From assembly GCA_900315305.1 (NCBI GenBank), contig OMYS01000004.1, positions 62,001-126,000 on the forward strand: DNA of 64,000 bases. Direction: 5' to 3'. Both the position numbers and the translations under genes were made by a program. This DNA comes from an uncultured Eubacteriales bacterium. GTDB lineage: Bacteria > Bacillota > Clostridia > Lachnospirales > Lachnospiraceae. The notes under the pieces are model-generated. The model did no database searches. It worked only from the letters and a program-made list of their open reading frames with translations, and was not told where the DNA came from. This document shows, piece after piece, positions 17,621-27,502 of this stretch; position 1 is the stretch's first letter, and each line of letters begins with the position of its first letter.

Positions 17621-18085
17621 TTGAGCAGGAAGGAAATCGTTGAACAGAAAGCGTGGGATCTTCTGCAGCCGATCACGAAGGAGCTGCATCTGATCCCGGT
17701 TGACGCCGAGTTCGTCAAGGAGGGGCCGGACTATTATCTGCGGCTCTATATTGACAAGGAGGGCGGCGTCGGAATTGACGAGTGCGAGCAGGTGAGCAAG
17801 GCGATTGACCCGCTTCTCGACGAGGAGGATTTTATTTCCGAGCCGTACACGCTCGAGGTCAGCTCTCCCGGTCTCGGGAGAATTCTGAAGCGTCCGCACG
17901 ATTTCGAGTACGCGGAGGGTCGCGAGGTCGAGGTCCACACCTACAGGGCGGTCGACGGAAAGAAGGAATTCCGGGGCGCTTTAAAGGCATGGGACAAAAA
18001 TTCCGTGACAATCGCTGAGGGAGAAGGGGAGAGGACATTTGAGAAAAATGAAATCTCGCTGATCCGCCTTGCATTTGATTTCTGA
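17621..18085 (+). CDS. rimP: Ribosome maturation factor RimP
   Basis: 154 aa. It helps assemble the 30S subunit. The DYYLRLYIDKEGGVGIDECEQVSKAIDPLLD stretch and the LEVSSPGLGRILKRPHDF segment are the family signatures. It starts at TTG 17621 with a strong AAGGAGAG site; no ATG is suitably placed. It opens the conserved rimP-nusA-rnpM-ylxQ-infB-rbfA operon. Confidence 0.93.
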   Translation: MSRKEIVEQKAWDLLQPITKELHLIPVDAEFVKEGPDYYLRLYIDKEGGVGIDECEQVSKAIDPLLDEEDFISEPYTLEVSSPGLGRILKRPHDFEYAEGREVEVHTYRAVDGKKEFRGALKAWDKNSVTIAEGEGERTFEKNEISLIRLAFDF

Positions 18086-18136
18086 TAACCGGTATTCCGG
18101 ACGATGTGCGAAAATAAAGGAGGAAACAGGAAAAAC

Positions 18137-19375
18137 ATGGCTGGTAAACGAACACCGAAGGTCCTGACAAAGGAGGAAGCTGCCGAGCAGCAGGCTGCCG
18201 AGCTTCGCGCGGCAATCGAGATGATCGAGAAGGAGAAGGGCATCAGCAAGGAATCGCTTCTCGAGTCCATCGAGCAGTCACTGATGACCGCGTGCAAATC
18301 TCATTTTGGAAAGAATGACAATATCAATGTCACGATTGATCCGGAGACATGCCGCTACAGAGTGACCGCTGAAAAGGAGGTCGTCGCGACACCGGACGAC
18401 ATCGTCGATCCCGCACTTCAGGTCACGGTCGATGAGGCCAGAAAAACCAATCCGCACGCTGTGGAGGGTGACATTATCGTCGTCGACATCAACTCCAAGG
18501 CATTCGGCCGCATCGCGACACAGAACGCGAAGAACATCATTCTGCAGCGCATCCGCGAGGAGGAGCGCAGCGCGGTCTATAACCAGTACTACAGCCGCGT
18601 GCACCAGGTTGTGACAGGAACGGTCTCGAGACTGCAGGGCAAGACCTACAGCATCAATCTCGGCAAGGCCGACGCGCTGCTCAATGAGAACGAGCAGGTG
18701 AAGACCGAGCATTTCCAGCCGACCGAGCGGATCAAGGTTTATGTCGTGGATGTAAAGAACACGCCCAAGGGACCGAAGATTCTTGTGTCGAGAACGCATC
18801 CGGACCTGGTGAGACGGCTCTTCGAGGAGGAGGTCTCCGAGGTCGCGAACGGAACGGTTGAGATCAAGGGAATCGCACGTGAGCCGGGGTCCAGAACGAA
18901 GATGTCTGTGTGCTCGCATGATCCGGACGTCGATCCGGTCGGCGCCTGCGTCGGCATGAACGGTGCCCGTGTCGGTGCCGTCGTCGATGAGCTCCGCGGC
19001 GAGAAGATCGATATCATCGAGTGGAATGAGAATCCGGCGATTTTGATTGAGAACGCGCTCAGCCCGGCCAAGGTCATCACGGTCGCGGCGGACCCGGACG
19101 AGAGAGCCGCGAAGGTGATCGTCCCGGATTACCAGCTCTCCCTTGCGATCGGCAAGGAAGGACAGAACGCAAGACTTGCGGCGAGACTGACCGGATACAA
19201 GATTGATATCAAGTCCGAGACACAGGCGCGTGAGTCGGGCGATTTCGACGACCTGTATCTGGATGATTTTGATGAAAACGGCGAAAGCGTTGAGGAAGAG
19301 GAAGATGCAGACGAAGGACTCGTGCCGGAAGAAGCCGCAGCGAACCTGTCTGGGATGCAGGACAGTCAGGAATAA
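18137..19375 (+). CDS. nusA: Transcription termination/antitermination factor NusA
   Basis: 412 aa. It binds RNA polymerase and modulates pausing, termination and antitermination. After an N-terminal extension of about 20 charged residues comes the family start ([19 protein letters not shown]), then an S1 domain ([17 protein letters not shown]), KH1 ([12 protein letters not shown]), and KH2 ([36 protein letters not shown]), with an acidic C-terminal tail. The ATG at 18137 lies 13 bases after AAAGGAGG; an ATG at 18104 has no ribosome site. The tail-coding region overlaps the next gene by 71 bases. Confidence 0.94.
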   Translation: MAGKRTPKVLTKEEAAEQQAAELRAAIEMIEKEKGISKESLLESIEQSLMTACKSHFGKNDNINVTIDPETCRYRVTAEKEVVATPDDIVDPALQVTVDEARKTNPHAVEGDIIVVDINSKAFGRIATQNAKNIILQRIREEERSAVYNQYYSRVHQVVTGTVSRLQGKTYSINLGKADALLNENEQVKTEHFQPTERIKVYVVDVKNTPKGPKILVSRTHPDLVRRLFEEEVSEVANGTVEIKGIAREPGSRTKMSVCSHDPDVDPVGACVGMNGARVGAVVDELRGEKIDIIEWNENPAILIENALSPAKVITVAADPDERAAKVIVPDYQLSLAIGKEGQNARLAARLTGYKIDIKSETQARESGDFDDLYLDDFDENGESVEEEEDADEGLVPEEAAANLSGMQDSQE

Positions 19376-19583
19376 GGATGAGCTGATCCGCGTCGTGCGG
19401 ACGCCGGACGGTCAGGTGAAAATTGACCCGGACGGCCGCATGAACGGCCGCGGCGCCTATGTCTGCAGGAATCCGGAATGCCTCGCAAGGGCAGTGAAGT
19501 CGAAGGCGCTCCAGAGGGCGCTGAAGACAGAGATCCCGGAGGAGACATTTCTTGAGCTGACGGAGGAAATCGGGCGTGGCTGA
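19305..19583 (+). CDS. rnpM: RNase P modulator RnpM (YlxR, DUF448)
   Basis: 92 aa. The family motif [20 protein letters not shown] and [13 protein letters not shown] are both present; YlxR proteins bind the RNA of RNase P and reduce its activity. I place the start at ATG 19305, six bases after a GAGGAAGAGG site within nusA; two in-frame Met codons lie further upstream but lack a site. It overlaps nusA by 71 bases and ylxQ by eight. Confidence 0.88.
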   Translation: MQTKDSCRKKPQRTCLGCRTVRNKDELIRVVRTPDGQVKIDPDGRMNGRGAYVCRNPECLARAVKSKALQRALKTEIPEETFLELTEEIGRG

Positions 19584-19884
19584 CGAGCGGAAGGCGCTGG
19601 CATACATCGGGTTCGCGGCGCGCGCCGGCAAGGCGCCGGGCGGCGAATTTTCGACAGAGGCAGCGATCAAGAAAGGAAAGGCAAAGGCGGTCTTCATTTC
19701 CGGAGACGCCTCTGACAATACAAAGAAGAAGTTCCGTGACAAATGCGCGTACTACCACGTTCCGATCGCATATCTTGCGGATCGGGAGACGCTCGGCAGG
19801 GCTGTCGGCAAGGCGGCCCGGACGTCGGTGGCTGTGACTGACGCATCCCTCGCGGAGGCAGCAATGAAAGCACTGAATGAGTGA
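19576..19884 (+). CDS. ylxQ: L7Ae-family ribosomal protein YlxQ
   Basis: 102 aa starting at GTG 19576, inside the end of rnpM. The fold pattern (LAYIGFAARAGKAPGGEF, AKAVFISGDASDNTKKKF, VPIAYLADRETLGRAVGK) is that of L7Ae/YbxF/YlxQ proteins, which bind kink-turn RNA. Its place between rnpM and infB is conserved in Firmicutes. Which RNA it binds here is not visible. Confidence 0.9.
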   Translation: MADERKALAYIGFAARAGKAPGGEFSTEAAIKKGKAKAVFISGDASDNTKKKFRDKCAYYHVPIAYLADRETLGRAVGKAARTSVAVTDASLAEAAMKALNE

Positions 19885-19897
19885 TTAAAAGCAACTA

Positions 19898-19928
19898 TTC
19901 AGCACCCCGGACGTCAAGGAGTGCTGAA
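19898..19928. repeat. Family C-like inverted repeat before infB
   Basis: TTCAGCAC and GTGCTGAA form an 8-bp stem around 15 bases. These are the outer arms of the family C palindromes at 34758 and 54916, but the GGAACGC core is absent, so membership is tentative. Confidence 0.4.
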
Positions 19929-19954
19929 CCAAAAATACACAGGGGAGATTGTTT

Positions 19955-22900
19955 ATGACAAAAATCAGGGTTCATGAACTGGCGGCAGAGATCGGTAAGT
20001 CAAACAAGGACGTTATCAATTATCTGTCCAATAAAGGATATGACGTCAAGACCGCCGTCAGTCTTGTGCCGGAAAACGAGATCGGCAACATAAAAGCAGC
20101 GTTCGGTGTGGCGGAGAAGACTCCGGCGAATGCTGCCGGATCGCCGAAGGAGCAGACCGGCCAAGCGGAGGAGAACGCTGAGAAACAGCCGAAAAAGAAG
20201 AGCGGCATCATGAGAGTTTTTCGTTCTCAGAACGCCAAGGGACAGCTGCAGAGACGTCCGAAGAAGGCGGCAGAGACTCCGAAGCATGAATCGGCTGATC
20301 ATACAGCGAACAGAAAGACTGAGGCAGGAGACGGGGAGTTCGGCTCCGGCGCATCAGTCAGAATTACACCGAAGGAGCAGCCGGAGACGCGGACCGTGGC
20401 AGAGCAGAAATCTGCGGAGCATCGGGCTCAGGAGGCTGTGCCGGCAAAGGCCGGCGCGGCAGAGGTTGCAGTCAACAAGGGAAGAGCTGAGGCGGAGACG
20501 TCTGAGAGAAGCGCGAAGATGCCGAAGCAGGAAGAAGTAAGAGAGTCGGTCAGGACTGAGATGGGAAAGAGAACGGAGTCGATGGCAGCGTCTGCTGAGT
20601 CGGACAGAAAGCACGAAGAAAAGACACAGGAAACCGAGACAAATGAGAGAAGAAACGCGGAGCCGGTGAGCCGGAACGCGGGCACGCAGGGCAGCGGTCA
20701 GGCTGAGCACGGCCGCGGCGAGAGAAACGACCGCGGAAACGGCGCGAGAAACGGTGACCGCTACGGCAGTCGAAACGGTGACCGCGGTGCCAGAAATGAG
20801 CACGGCGCAAGAAATAACGACCGCGGAAACGGCACGAGAAACGGTGACCGCTACGGCAATCGAAACAACGAGCACGGCACAAGAAGCGGCGACCGCTACG
20901 GCAATCGAAATGGCAGCGGCCAGGGCGGCTATCAGAGCAGAAGCGGCCAGGGCGGCTACGGCTCAAGGAACGGCAATGGCCAGGGCGGCTATGGCAATCG
21001 AAACAGCGGCGGCCAGGGCGGCTATGGCAATAGAAGCGGCCAGGGCAGCTACGGCAATCGGAGCGGCCAGGGCAGCTACGGCAATAGAAGCGGCCAGGGC
21101 AGCTACGGCAGCCGGAACGGCCAGGGCAGCTATGGCAATCGGAACGGTCAGGGCGGCTACGGCAATAGAAGCGGCCAGGGCAGCTACGGCAACCGGAACG
21201 GTCAGGGCGGCTACGGCAATAGAAACGGCCAGGGCAGCTCATTTGGCGGCGGCTTCGGCGCAAGAAGAGGTGCATCCTCAAGACCGTCCGAGGGAGACGG
21301 CGCACTTGCGCACAAGACATCCCGCGACTTCAGGGGCAACGGCAAGGACCGTGAGAGAACCCATGAGGAGAGACGCGAGATGGGCCGTCATGGCGATATG
21401 GGCAACCGTCCGAATCAGCAGAGAAGACAGTTCAACCGCATCCCGAAGGCGCTTCAGAAGAAGCAGAACCAGAATTCTCAGCCGGCAAAGGCAGAGGAGA
21501 AGGTAACGGAGATCAAGATCCCTGAGAAGATCACGATCCGCGATCTCGCCGAGAAAATGAAGGTCCCGGCATCGACACTGATCAAGGAGCTCTTCATGAA
21601 GGGCGAGATGGTCACCGTCAATCATGAGATCCCGTTCGAGAAGGCAGAGGAGATCGCGATGGACCACGACATTCTCTGCGAGAAGGAAGAGAAGGAGGAT
21701 GTCATCGGAAATCTTCTTGCCGAGGACAAAGAGGATGAGAAGGACATGGTTCCGCGTCCGCCGGTAGTCTGCGTCATGGGTCATGTCGACCACGGCAAGA
21801 CATCTCTTCTCGATGCGATCAGACATACACATGTGACTGACAAGGAGGCCGGCGGCATCACGCAGCACATCGGCGCCTACATGGTCTCGATCAACGGAAA
21901 GAAGATCACCTTCCTCGATACGCCGGGACACGAGGCCTTCACGGCGATGCGTATGAGAGGTGCGAACTCGACTGATATCGCTGTTCTGGTCGTTGCGGCC
22001 GATGACGGTGTCATGCCGCAGACGGTCGAGGCGATCAACCATGCGAAGGCTGCCAATGTCGAGATTATCGTTGCTGTCAATAAGATCGATAAGCCGGGCG
22101 CAAATATCGACCGCGTCAAGCAGGAGCTGTCCGAGTACGGACTTGTCGCCGAGGACTGGGGCGGAGATACGATCTTCTGCCCGGTGTCCGCAAAGACACA
22201 TGAGGGTCTCGACAATCTTCTCGAGATGATCCAGCTGACCGCGGAAATGCACGAGCTGAAGGCAAACCCGAACCGTCTCGCGAGAGGCCTTGTGCTTGAG
22301 GCGAGACTCGACAAGGGCCGCGGCCCGGTCGCGTCCATCCTGGTCCAGAAGGGAACGCTCCATCAGGGCGATTTCATTGCGTGCGGCGCCGCACACGGCA
22401 AGGTCCGTGCGATGACGGACGAGAAGGGAAAGCGTCTCCACAAGGCGACGCCGTCCATGCCGTGCGAGATCATCGGTCTGTCCGATGTGCCGGAGGCCGG
22501 CGAGGTACTCATGGCCTTCGATACAGATAAGGAGGCCAAGGAGTTCGCATCCGTATTCGTGACGGAGGGCAAGAAGAACCTCATCGAGGAGACGAAGACA
22601 CAGATGTCCCTCGAGGACCTGTACAAGCAGATCAAGGAGGGCGGTCTCAAGGAGCTGCCGATCGTCGTCAAGGCGGATGTCCAGGGTTCTGTCGAGGCTG
22701 TCTCCCAGTCGCTGCAGAAGCTGTCGAACGACGAGGTTGTCGTCAAGATCATCCACGGCGGCGTCGGCGCGATCACAGAGTCGGATGTGTCCCTCGCAGC
22801 TGCGTCAAATGCAATTATCATCGGCTTCAATGTCCGTCCGGACGCTTCCGCAAAGAAGATGGCCGAGCAGCAGAAGGTCGACATCCACCTCTACAACATC

Positions 22901-23257
22901 ATTTACGAGGCGATCGAGGATGTCGAGCGCGCGCTGAAGGGCATGAGAGCGGCTGTCTACGAGGAGAAGGTCCAGGGCCACGCCGAGATCAGACAGATGT
23001 TCAAGTCCTCGTCCGCCGGCAATATCGCCGGTGCGGCTGTCAAGGACGGCATCATCCAGAAGACATCGAAGGTCCGCGTCTTCCGCGGCGAGGAGAAGAT
23101 CTACGAGGGCGATCTTGCGTCCCTCAAGAGATTCAAGGACGACGTCAAGGAAGTCAGAGAGGGCTTCGAGTGCGGTCTCGTCTTCAAGGACTGGGGCGAC
23201 TTCGAGGTCGGCGATACGGTCGAGGCCTACACGATGGTCGAGGTCGAGAGAGACTAA
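19955..23257 (+). CDS. infB: Translation initiation factor IF-2 with an expanded low-complexity N-terminus
   Basis: 1100 aa, against about 700-950 in relatives. IF-2 delivers initiator tRNA to the 30S subunit and drives subunit joining. The first 50 residues form the IF2N module ([21 protein letters not shown]). Residues about 55-310 are charged, and about 318-430 are Gly/Arg/Tyr/Asn/Gln-rich 9-residue repeats. A second IF2N domain follows near 510-570, then the GTPase with GHVDHGKT (about 609), DTPGHEAF and NKID, and domains II-IV. The start is ATG 19955 after AGGGGAG; TTG 19949 overlaps the site. It lies between ylxQ and rbfA. Confidence 0.95.
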   Translation: MTKIRVHELAAEIGKSNKDVINYLSNKGYDVKTAVSLVPENEIGNIKAAFGVAEKTPANAAGSPKEQTGQAEENAEKQPKKKSGIMRVFRSQNAKGQLQRRPKKAAETPKHESADHTANRKTEAGDGEFGSGASVRITPKEQPETRTVAEQKSAEHRAQEAVPAKAGAAEVAVNKGRAEAETSERSAKMPKQEEVRESVRTEMGKRTESMAASAESDRKHEEKTQETETNERRNAEPVSRNAGTQGSGQAEHGRGERNDRGNGARNGDRYGSRNGDRGARNEHGARNNDRGNGTRNGDRYGNRNNEHGTRSGDRYGNRNGSGQGGYQSRSGQGGYGSRNGNGQGGYGNRNSGGQGGYGNRSGQGSYGNRSGQGSYGNRSGQGSYGSRNGQGSYGNRNGQGGYGNRSGQGSYGNRNGQGGYGNRNGQGSSFGGGFGARRGASSRPSEGDGALAHKTSRDFRGNGKDRERTHEERREMGRHGDMGNRPNQQRRQFNRIPKALQKKQNQNSQPAKAEEKVTEIKIPEKITIRDLAEKMKVPASTLIKELFMKGEMVTVNHEIPFEKAEEIAMDHDILCEKEEKEDVIGNLLAEDKEDEKDMVPRPPVVCVMGHVDHGKTSLLDAIRHTHVTDKEAGGITQHIGAYMVSINGKKITFLDTPGHEAFTAMRMRGANSTDIAVLVVAADDGVMPQTVEAINHAKAANVEIIVAVNKIDKPGANIDRVKQELSEYGLVAEDWGGDTIFCPVSAKTHEGLDNLLEMIQLTAEMHELKANPNRLARGLVLEARLDKGRGPVASILVQKGTLHQGDFIACGAAHGKVRAMTDEKGKRLHKATPSMPCEIIGLSDVPEAGEVLMAFDTDKEAKEFASVFVTEGKKNLIEETKTQMSLEDLYKQIKEGGLKELPIVVKADVQGSVEAVSQSLQKLSNDEVVVKIIHGGVGAITESDVSLAAASNAIIIGFNVRPDASAKKMAEQQKVDIHLYNIIYEAIEDVERALKGMRAAVYEEKVQGHAEIRQMFKSSSAGNIAGAAVKDGIIQKTSKVRVFRGEEKIYEGDLASLKRFKDDVKEVREGFECGLVFKDWGDFEVGDTVEAYTMVEVERD
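20908..21243 (+). repeat. 27-bp tandem coding repeat in infB
   Basis: About eleven units of 27 bp, each encoding a variant of [19 protein letters not shown] in 9-residue steps (GNR-S/N-GQG-S/G-Y). A looser repeat of [14 protein letters not shown] precedes it from about 20715. Unit sequences are close enough to suggest recent expansion in frame. Confidence 0.9.
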
Positions 23258-23295
23258 ACTGCATAAGGCACCTGCCGCGCGGCGGCAGCTTCGGG

Positions 23296-23326
23296 TTGCC
23301 CTGCGGACGGATGCTCCGCAGGGCAA
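23296..23326 (+). other. Perfect 12-bp hairpin between infB and rbfA
   Basis: TTGCCCTGCGGA pairs with TCCGCAGGGCAA around seven bases. A smaller CTGCCGC/GCGGCAG hairpin lies just before (23272-23288). No T run follows, so a processing or mRNA-stabilising role is more likely than termination. Confidence 0.6.
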
Positions 23327-23346
23327 TTCAGACAGAGGAAATATGT

Positions 23347-23763
23347 ATGAGAAAAAACAGTCCGAAAAATAAACGAATCAACGAGGAAGTCGCTCACGAG
23401 CTGTCCCAGATTATCCGCGATCTGAAGGATCCGCGCATCTCATTTATGACATCTGTCATGGATGCATATGTGAGCACGGACCTGAAGAACTGCAAGGTCT
23501 ATGTCAGCGTGCTCGGCGACGAGAAGGCGAAGACGGATACCATGAAGGGCCTTGAGTCCGCGAAGGGCTTTATCCGCCATGAGCTCGCGGAGACGCTGAA
23601 CATGCGGAATACGCCTGAGCTCACATTTGTGCTCGACGAATCGATCGAGAGAGGCGTGCGCATGTCAAAGCTGATCGACGATGTCGCCATGCATGACGAG
23701 AAGGTTCAGGAAGAGCGGGAAGAGACAGAAGAAGCAGACCAGGCGGACACAGACGAGACATGA
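23347..23763 (+). CDS. rbfA: 30S ribosome-binding factor RbfA
   Basis: 138 aa. It binds immature 30S subunits and assists 16S rRNA processing. Signatures are KNKRINEEVAHELSQIIRDL at the start, DPRISFMTSVMDAYVSTDLK, and FVLDESIERGVRMSKLID. The C-terminal 20 residues are Glu/Asp-rich, longer than usual. The ATG at 23347 follows GAGGAA; the open frame upstream does not resemble RbfA. Confidence 0.94.
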   Translation: MRKNSPKNKRINEEVAHELSQIIRDLKDPRISFMTSVMDAYVSTDLKNCKVYVSVLGDEKAKTDTMKGLESAKGFIRHELAETLNMRNTPELTFVLDESIERGVRMSKLIDDVAMHDEKVQEEREETEEADQADTDET

Positions 23764-23782
23764 GAAAGGGACGCTACGGATT

Positions 23783-24757
23783 ATGGAGAACATTTCAGAG
23801 CTACTGACAGACGAAATCCGGACGATCGGCATCGCGGGTCACGTGAACCCGGACGGCGACTGCGTCGGAAGCACGACCGCGCTCCGGAATTACATCCGGA
23901 CAAATTACCCACAGTATCAGGTCGACCTCTATCTGGAGCGGCCGAAGGATGCGCTGCTCTTTCTTGACGGCGCGAAGGAGGCGTTTCGCGAGGTCCCGGA
24001 GGAAAAGACGGAGCCGTACGATCTCTTCATTATCTGCGACGTGAGCACGGAGGACCGCATCGGCGTCGCGCGGACGCTCTTTGAGAGAGCGCGCCGCACG
24101 GCCTGCATCGATCATCACCTGACGAACGGCGGCTTCTCCGACATCGATCACATCGAGCCAGACGCGAGCTCGACGGCGGAGGTGCTCGCAAACCTCATGG
24201 ATGATGATAAAATTGATAAAAAAGTCGCGACATCGCTCTACACGGGGATGATTCACGACACGGGTGTGTTTCAGTACAGCAATACGTCGCCGCGGACGCT
24301 TACGACGGCGGCCAGACTCATCGCGAAGGGCATCCCGTTCAGCCGCATCATCGACGACTCCTTCAACCGCAGGACCTATGTCCAGAACCGCGTGCTGGGA
24401 TATGCACTCGAGAAGGCGGTCCTTGCGATGGACGGACGCGTCATCACCTGCATCCTCACAGAGCAGGAAATGAAGCGCTTCGGTGCGGAGCGGCAGGACC
24501 TCGACAGCATCGTCGCTCAGCTCCGCTTCACGGAGGGCGCCGAGGCGGCTGTGTTCATTTACGAGACCGGAAAGACGGACGATGGCTGCCCGGTCTTCAA
24601 GGTTTCTTTCCGAAGCAACGAATATCTCGATGTCGCGGCCCTCGCCTCGGAATTCGGCGGCGGCGGCCATGTCCGCGCGGCCGGCTGCACGATGTACGGC
24701 GACCCGGAGGTGAGCCTCGGGAAAATCCTGGACGCGGTCCGGCCGCATCTCAGGTGA
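23783..24757 (+). CDS. nrnA: DHH/DHHA1 phosphoesterase (NrnA-like nanoRNase / pAp phosphatase)
   Basis: 324 aa. Motifs are GHVNPDGDCVGS (residues 19-30), CDVSTEDR, the DHH triad in CIDHHLTNGG, DTGVFQYSNTSPRT and the C-terminal DHHA1 GGGGHVRAAGC. NrnA degrades 2-5 nt RNAs and dephosphorylates pAp. Its place between rbfA and truB is the conserved Firmicute order. The ribosome site before ATG 23783 is weak. The following 147-base gap (24758-24904) contains imprecise direct repeats around GCGGATG but no gene. Confidence 0.88.
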   Translation: MENISELLTDEIRTIGIAGHVNPDGDCVGSTTALRNYIRTNYPQYQVDLYLERPKDALLFLDGAKEAFREVPEEKTEPYDLFIICDVSTEDRIGVARTLFERARRTACIDHHLTNGGFSDIDHIEPDASSTAEVLANLMDDDKIDKKVATSLYTGMIHDTGVFQYSNTSPRTLTTAARLIAKGIPFSRIIDDSFNRRTYVQNRVLGYALEKAVLAMDGRVITCILTEQEMKRFGAERQDLDSIVAQLRFTEGAEAAVFIYETGKTDDGCPVFKVSFRSNEYLDVAALASEFGGGGHVRAAGCTMYGDPEVSLGKILDAVRPHLR

Positions 24758-24904
24758 TATGACGCGGATTTTACGAGGCAGCAGCCGCAGCTGTGACTCG
24801 CGGATGAGAGGCGGCGATCGAGTCGGCGCTGTCGGCCACGATGGCGGCTGTGATGCGCGGATGTGAGACATACGAAGCAGAAACCACAGGAAGGCGGGAC
24901 ACAC

Positions 24905-25876
24905 ATGGTACACGGCGTGATCAACGTCAGAAAAGAGAAGGGAATGACCTCGTTCGGCGTCGTGTCGCGGATGAGGCGGATTTTCAATCAAAAGAAAATC
25001 GGACACACGGGGACGCTTGACCCGGAGGTGGAGGGCGTGCTCGTCGTCTGCATGGGCAAGGCGACAAAGCTCGTCGATGACATGAGCCGGGGAACGAAGA
25101 CATACCGGTGCACGATGCTGCTCGGACGGGTCACGGATACGCAGGACCTGACCGGAACGACGCTGAGGGAGTGCGCGGTGACGGCGGATGAGGAAGAGGT
25201 GCGGCGCGCCCTGCTCTCATTTTCCGGGAAACAGATGCAGACGCCGCCGATGTACTCGGCCGTGAAGGTGAACGGCAAGAAGCTGGTTGACCTTGCAAGG
25301 CGGGGCATCGAGGTTGAGCGGAAGGCCCGCGAGGTTGAGTTCAGTGAGATCGGAATCGAGGAGATCGCGCTGCCGTATGTGACCTTTCATGTGACCTGCT
25401 CGCACGGCGCCTACATCCGCACGCTCTGCCACGATGTCGGTGAGGCGCTTGGATGCGGGGCCTGCATGGCCAGCCTCGTGCGGACGCGCGTCGAGGAGTT
25501 CCGTCTCGAGGACGCGCACACGCTCGCGGAGCTCGAGGCGATGAAAAAGGAAGAGGACGAGAGGAATCCGGGGAGCATGTACAGCTTCGTCATTCCGATC
25601 GACCATTTCTACCGGACGCTTCCCGCGTGTGTTGTGAAGGAGGCGGCCGCGCACCTTGCGCTGAACGGCGTGCGGCTTGATCCGGATGAGATCATGGACC
25701 GCGCGGAGGCCGAGGGCACGGGGATCCGGGTCGAGGGAGAGCTCTGCGGAGGCGAAGAGATTGAGAACCACAGCGAGCTCAGGCTCTACACGGCGGACGC
25801 ATCCTTCATCGGTACATTTGCAAAGCGCGGCGGAAAGTATATAATGCAGAAGCATTTTTATATTGGAGCGATATGA
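24905..25876 (+). CDS. truB: tRNA pseudouridine(55) synthase TruB
   Basis: 323 aa. The catalytic Asp39 is in GHTGTLDPEVEGVLVVCMGKATK; the SHGAYIRTLCHDVGEALGC segment and a C-terminal PUA-like part follow. It makes pseudouridine 55 in the T-loop of tRNAs. The ATG at 24905 is preceded by AAGGCGGG; a Met 14 codons upstream would extend it beyond the family N-terminus. It shares ATGA with ribF. Confidence 0.94.
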   Translation: MVHGVINVRKEKGMTSFGVVSRMRRIFNQKKIGHTGTLDPEVEGVLVVCMGKATKLVDDMSRGTKTYRCTMLLGRVTDTQDLTGTTLRECAVTADEEEVRRALLSFSGKQMQTPPMYSAVKVNGKKLVDLARRGIEVERKAREVEFSEIGIEEIALPYVTFHVTCSHGAYIRTLCHDVGEALGCGACMASLVRTRVEEFRLEDAHTLAELEAMKKEEDERNPGSMYSFVIPIDHFYRTLPACVVKEAAAHLALNGVRLDPDEIMDRAEAEGTGIRVEGELCGGEEIENHSELRLYTADASFIGTFAKRGGKYIMQKHFYIGAI

Positions 25877-26847
25877 TACAGAAGATATACGATCCTTTTA
25901 ACTACGAAGCAGACACGAGAACGGTCGTTACAATCGGAAAATTTGACGGGATTCACAGGGGCCACCAGGAGCTGATCCGCCGGGCTGTCCGGTTTGCGCG
26001 GGCGGAGACGGCGGCGGGAAGGCCGACAAAGAGCGTTGTGTTTTCATTTGACATGGCCCCGGCGATGATTCTGACCTCAGAGGAGCGGGCGCATATGCTT
26101 GAGGGAATGGGCGTGGACGCGATCGCCGAGTGCGAGTTCGGCCCGAAGATCTGCCACATGAGCGCGGAGGATTTCATCAGCCTCGTCCTTGTCCGGAAAA
26201 TGCACATCTGCCACATCATTGTCGGTCCCGACTTCCGTTTCGGCTATGAGCGGAGAGGCGACGCCGCGATGCTGAAGGCGGCGGAGGGCTTTACGACGGA
26301 GGTCGTGAGCGCCGTGACGGATGAGGAGACGGGAGAGAAGATTTCGTCGACGCACGTGCGGAAGGAGCTCTCGGAGGGGCACATGGAGAGAGTCAATGAG
26401 CTGCTCGGCTACACCTACTTCGTCACGGGAGAGATTATCCGGGGACGCCAGGTGGGCCGGACGATCGGGATTCCGACGGCGAACCTCCGGCCCGATCCGT
26501 CCAAGATCCTGCCGCCGAAGGGCGTCTACGAGTCGAGATCAGTCGTGACGGTGAGCGAGCGGACGCTCGATCCGGCGGTCAATGAATCGGTCGCGCCGGA
26601 CGTCTTTCACTACCGGAAGCGCTTCAACGGCGTCACGGACATCGGGACGAAGCCGACGGTCGGCGGGACCTTCGTCGGCGTTGAGACCTATTTCTTTGAC
26701 TGCGACGAGGACCTCTACGGGAAGAACCTCCGCGTGGAGCTTCTCCATTTTGCGAGACCGGAAATGAAATTCCGCACGCTTGACGAGCTGAAGACGCAGA
26801 TCCTCGGCGACGCGGAGCGGGGACGACAATATTTCCGAAATCTGTGA
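25873..26847 (+). CDS. ribF: Bifunctional riboflavin kinase / FAD synthetase
   Basis: 324 aa. The N-terminal FMN adenylyltransferase has TIGKFDGIHRGHQELI and GPDFRFGYERRGD; the C-terminal riboflavin kinase has GRTIGIPTANLRPDPSKILPPKG. It turns riboflavin into FMN and FAD. The kinase domain carries an extra 30 or so residues after the YES segment (around residues 218-245). It overlaps truB by four bases and ends the infB cluster's first part; a long palindrome follows. Confidence 0.94.
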   Translation: MIQKIYDPFNYEADTRTVVTIGKFDGIHRGHQELIRRAVRFARAETAAGRPTKSVVFSFDMAPAMILTSEERAHMLEGMGVDAIAECEFGPKICHMSAEDFISLVLVRKMHICHIIVGPDFRFGYERRGDAAMLKAAEGFTTEVVSAVTDEETGEKISSTHVRKELSEGHMERVNELLGYTYFVTGEIIRGRQVGRTIGIPTANLRPDPSKILPPKGVYESRSVVTVSERTLDPAVNESVAPDVFHYRKRFNGVTDIGTKPTVGGTFVGVETYFFDCDEDLYGKNLRVELLHFARPEMKFRTLDELKTQILGDAERGRQYFRNL

Positions 26848-26861
26848 CATGCCAGTATGCT

Positions 26862-27057
26862 GGTTACAGTACACACGCTATCCAACCTTGGTAAGTGGTC
26901 GGCAGTATCAGGAGCGGTGAGGGCGTTATACGGAGGAGTCCGAAGATCACCCTGAGCCGCTGTGTCAGCGGCGAAGGGAAGCTGAGGAGGACGGAGTCTG
27001 CCCGCGCCCTGATATCGCCGACCACTTACAATTCCTGGAGCGTGTGAACAGTAACCT
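26862..27057. repeat. Family B palindromic element with a structured insert
   Basis: The ends GGTTACAGTACACACGC and GCGTGTGAACAGTAACC are inverted, and the arms continue inward (GTAAGTGGTCGGC with GCCGACCACTTAC). Compared with the 114-bp copy at 43104 it has about 80 extra bases at the tip. That insert holds a hairpin (26950-26978): CCCT, GA, GCCGCTG, loop TGT, CAGCGGC, GA, AGGG, with a symmetric tandem GA/GA internal loop. It fills most of the 375-base gap between ribF and rpsO. Confidence 0.85.
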
Positions 27058-27071
27058 ATGCGATGTTGATG

Positions 27072-27100
27072 TTGACATCGGTGGGGCGCTTTGCTACAAT
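27072..27100 (+). promoter_or_regulatory. Strong predicted promoter of rpsO-pnp
   Basis: Consensus TTGACA, 17-base spacer, TACAAT, with TG one base before the -10 (extended type). It leaves a leader of about 115 bases before rpsO that contains CCGGC/GCCGG and TCCGG/CCGGA pairings; S15 autoregulation is known in other bacteria, but I cannot identify a specific S15 site. Confidence 0.85.
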
Positions 27101-27222
27101 TTCAGATGTTGTGTAACTTTATCCGTCGTCCGGAGGCAGGATACTCCAGCCACCCCCTGATGACCGGAAACATTGCCCGGCCTTTGCCGGAGCCCTATAA
27201 GATTCCACAGGAGGAAATCAGA

Positions 27223-27489
27223 ATGATCACGAAGGAAAAGAAGGCAGAAATCATGAAGGCTTATGCGAGAACAGAAGGCGACACAGGTTCACCGGAAGTT
27301 CAGGTCGCAGTTCTCACAGAGCGCATCAACGAGCTCACAGCTCATCTGCAGCAGAATCCGAAGGATCATCACTCAAGAAGAGGTCTTCTGAAGATGGTCG
27401 GCCAGAGACGCAACCTTCTCGGCTACCTGAAGAAAAAGGATATCGACAGATACCGTACTCTGATTGAGAGACTTGGTCTCAGAAAGTAA
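27223..27489 (+). CDS. rpsO: 30S ribosomal protein S15
   Basis: 88 aa, standard length. It binds 16S rRNA early in 30S assembly. [21 protein letters not shown] and [21 protein letters not shown] are the family signatures. The ATG at 27223 follows AGGAGG. The rpsO-pnp pair is conserved across bacteria. Confidence 0.97.
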   Translation: MITKEKKAEIMKAYARTEGDTGSPEVQVAVLTERINELTAHLQQNPKDHHSRRGLLKMVGQRRNLLGYLKKKDIDRYRTLIERLGLRK

Positions 27490-27502
27490 TTCATACACGG
27501 TG

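Noticed and set aside
20550..21320. 256-codon - strand Cys/Arg/Ser-rich repeat protein
   Set aside because: Antisense image of the Gly/Arg/Tyr repeats of infB.
21278..22756. 492-codon open frame on the - strand opposite infB
   Set aside because: Shadow of the conserved GTPase domain of infB; no ribosome site or domain.
27156..27172. CTGATGACCGGAAAC in the rpsO leader looks like the core of a hammerhead ribozyme
   Set aside because: Only two or three bases remain for stem II and no flanking stems I and III fit; the match is to the short conserved strings only.
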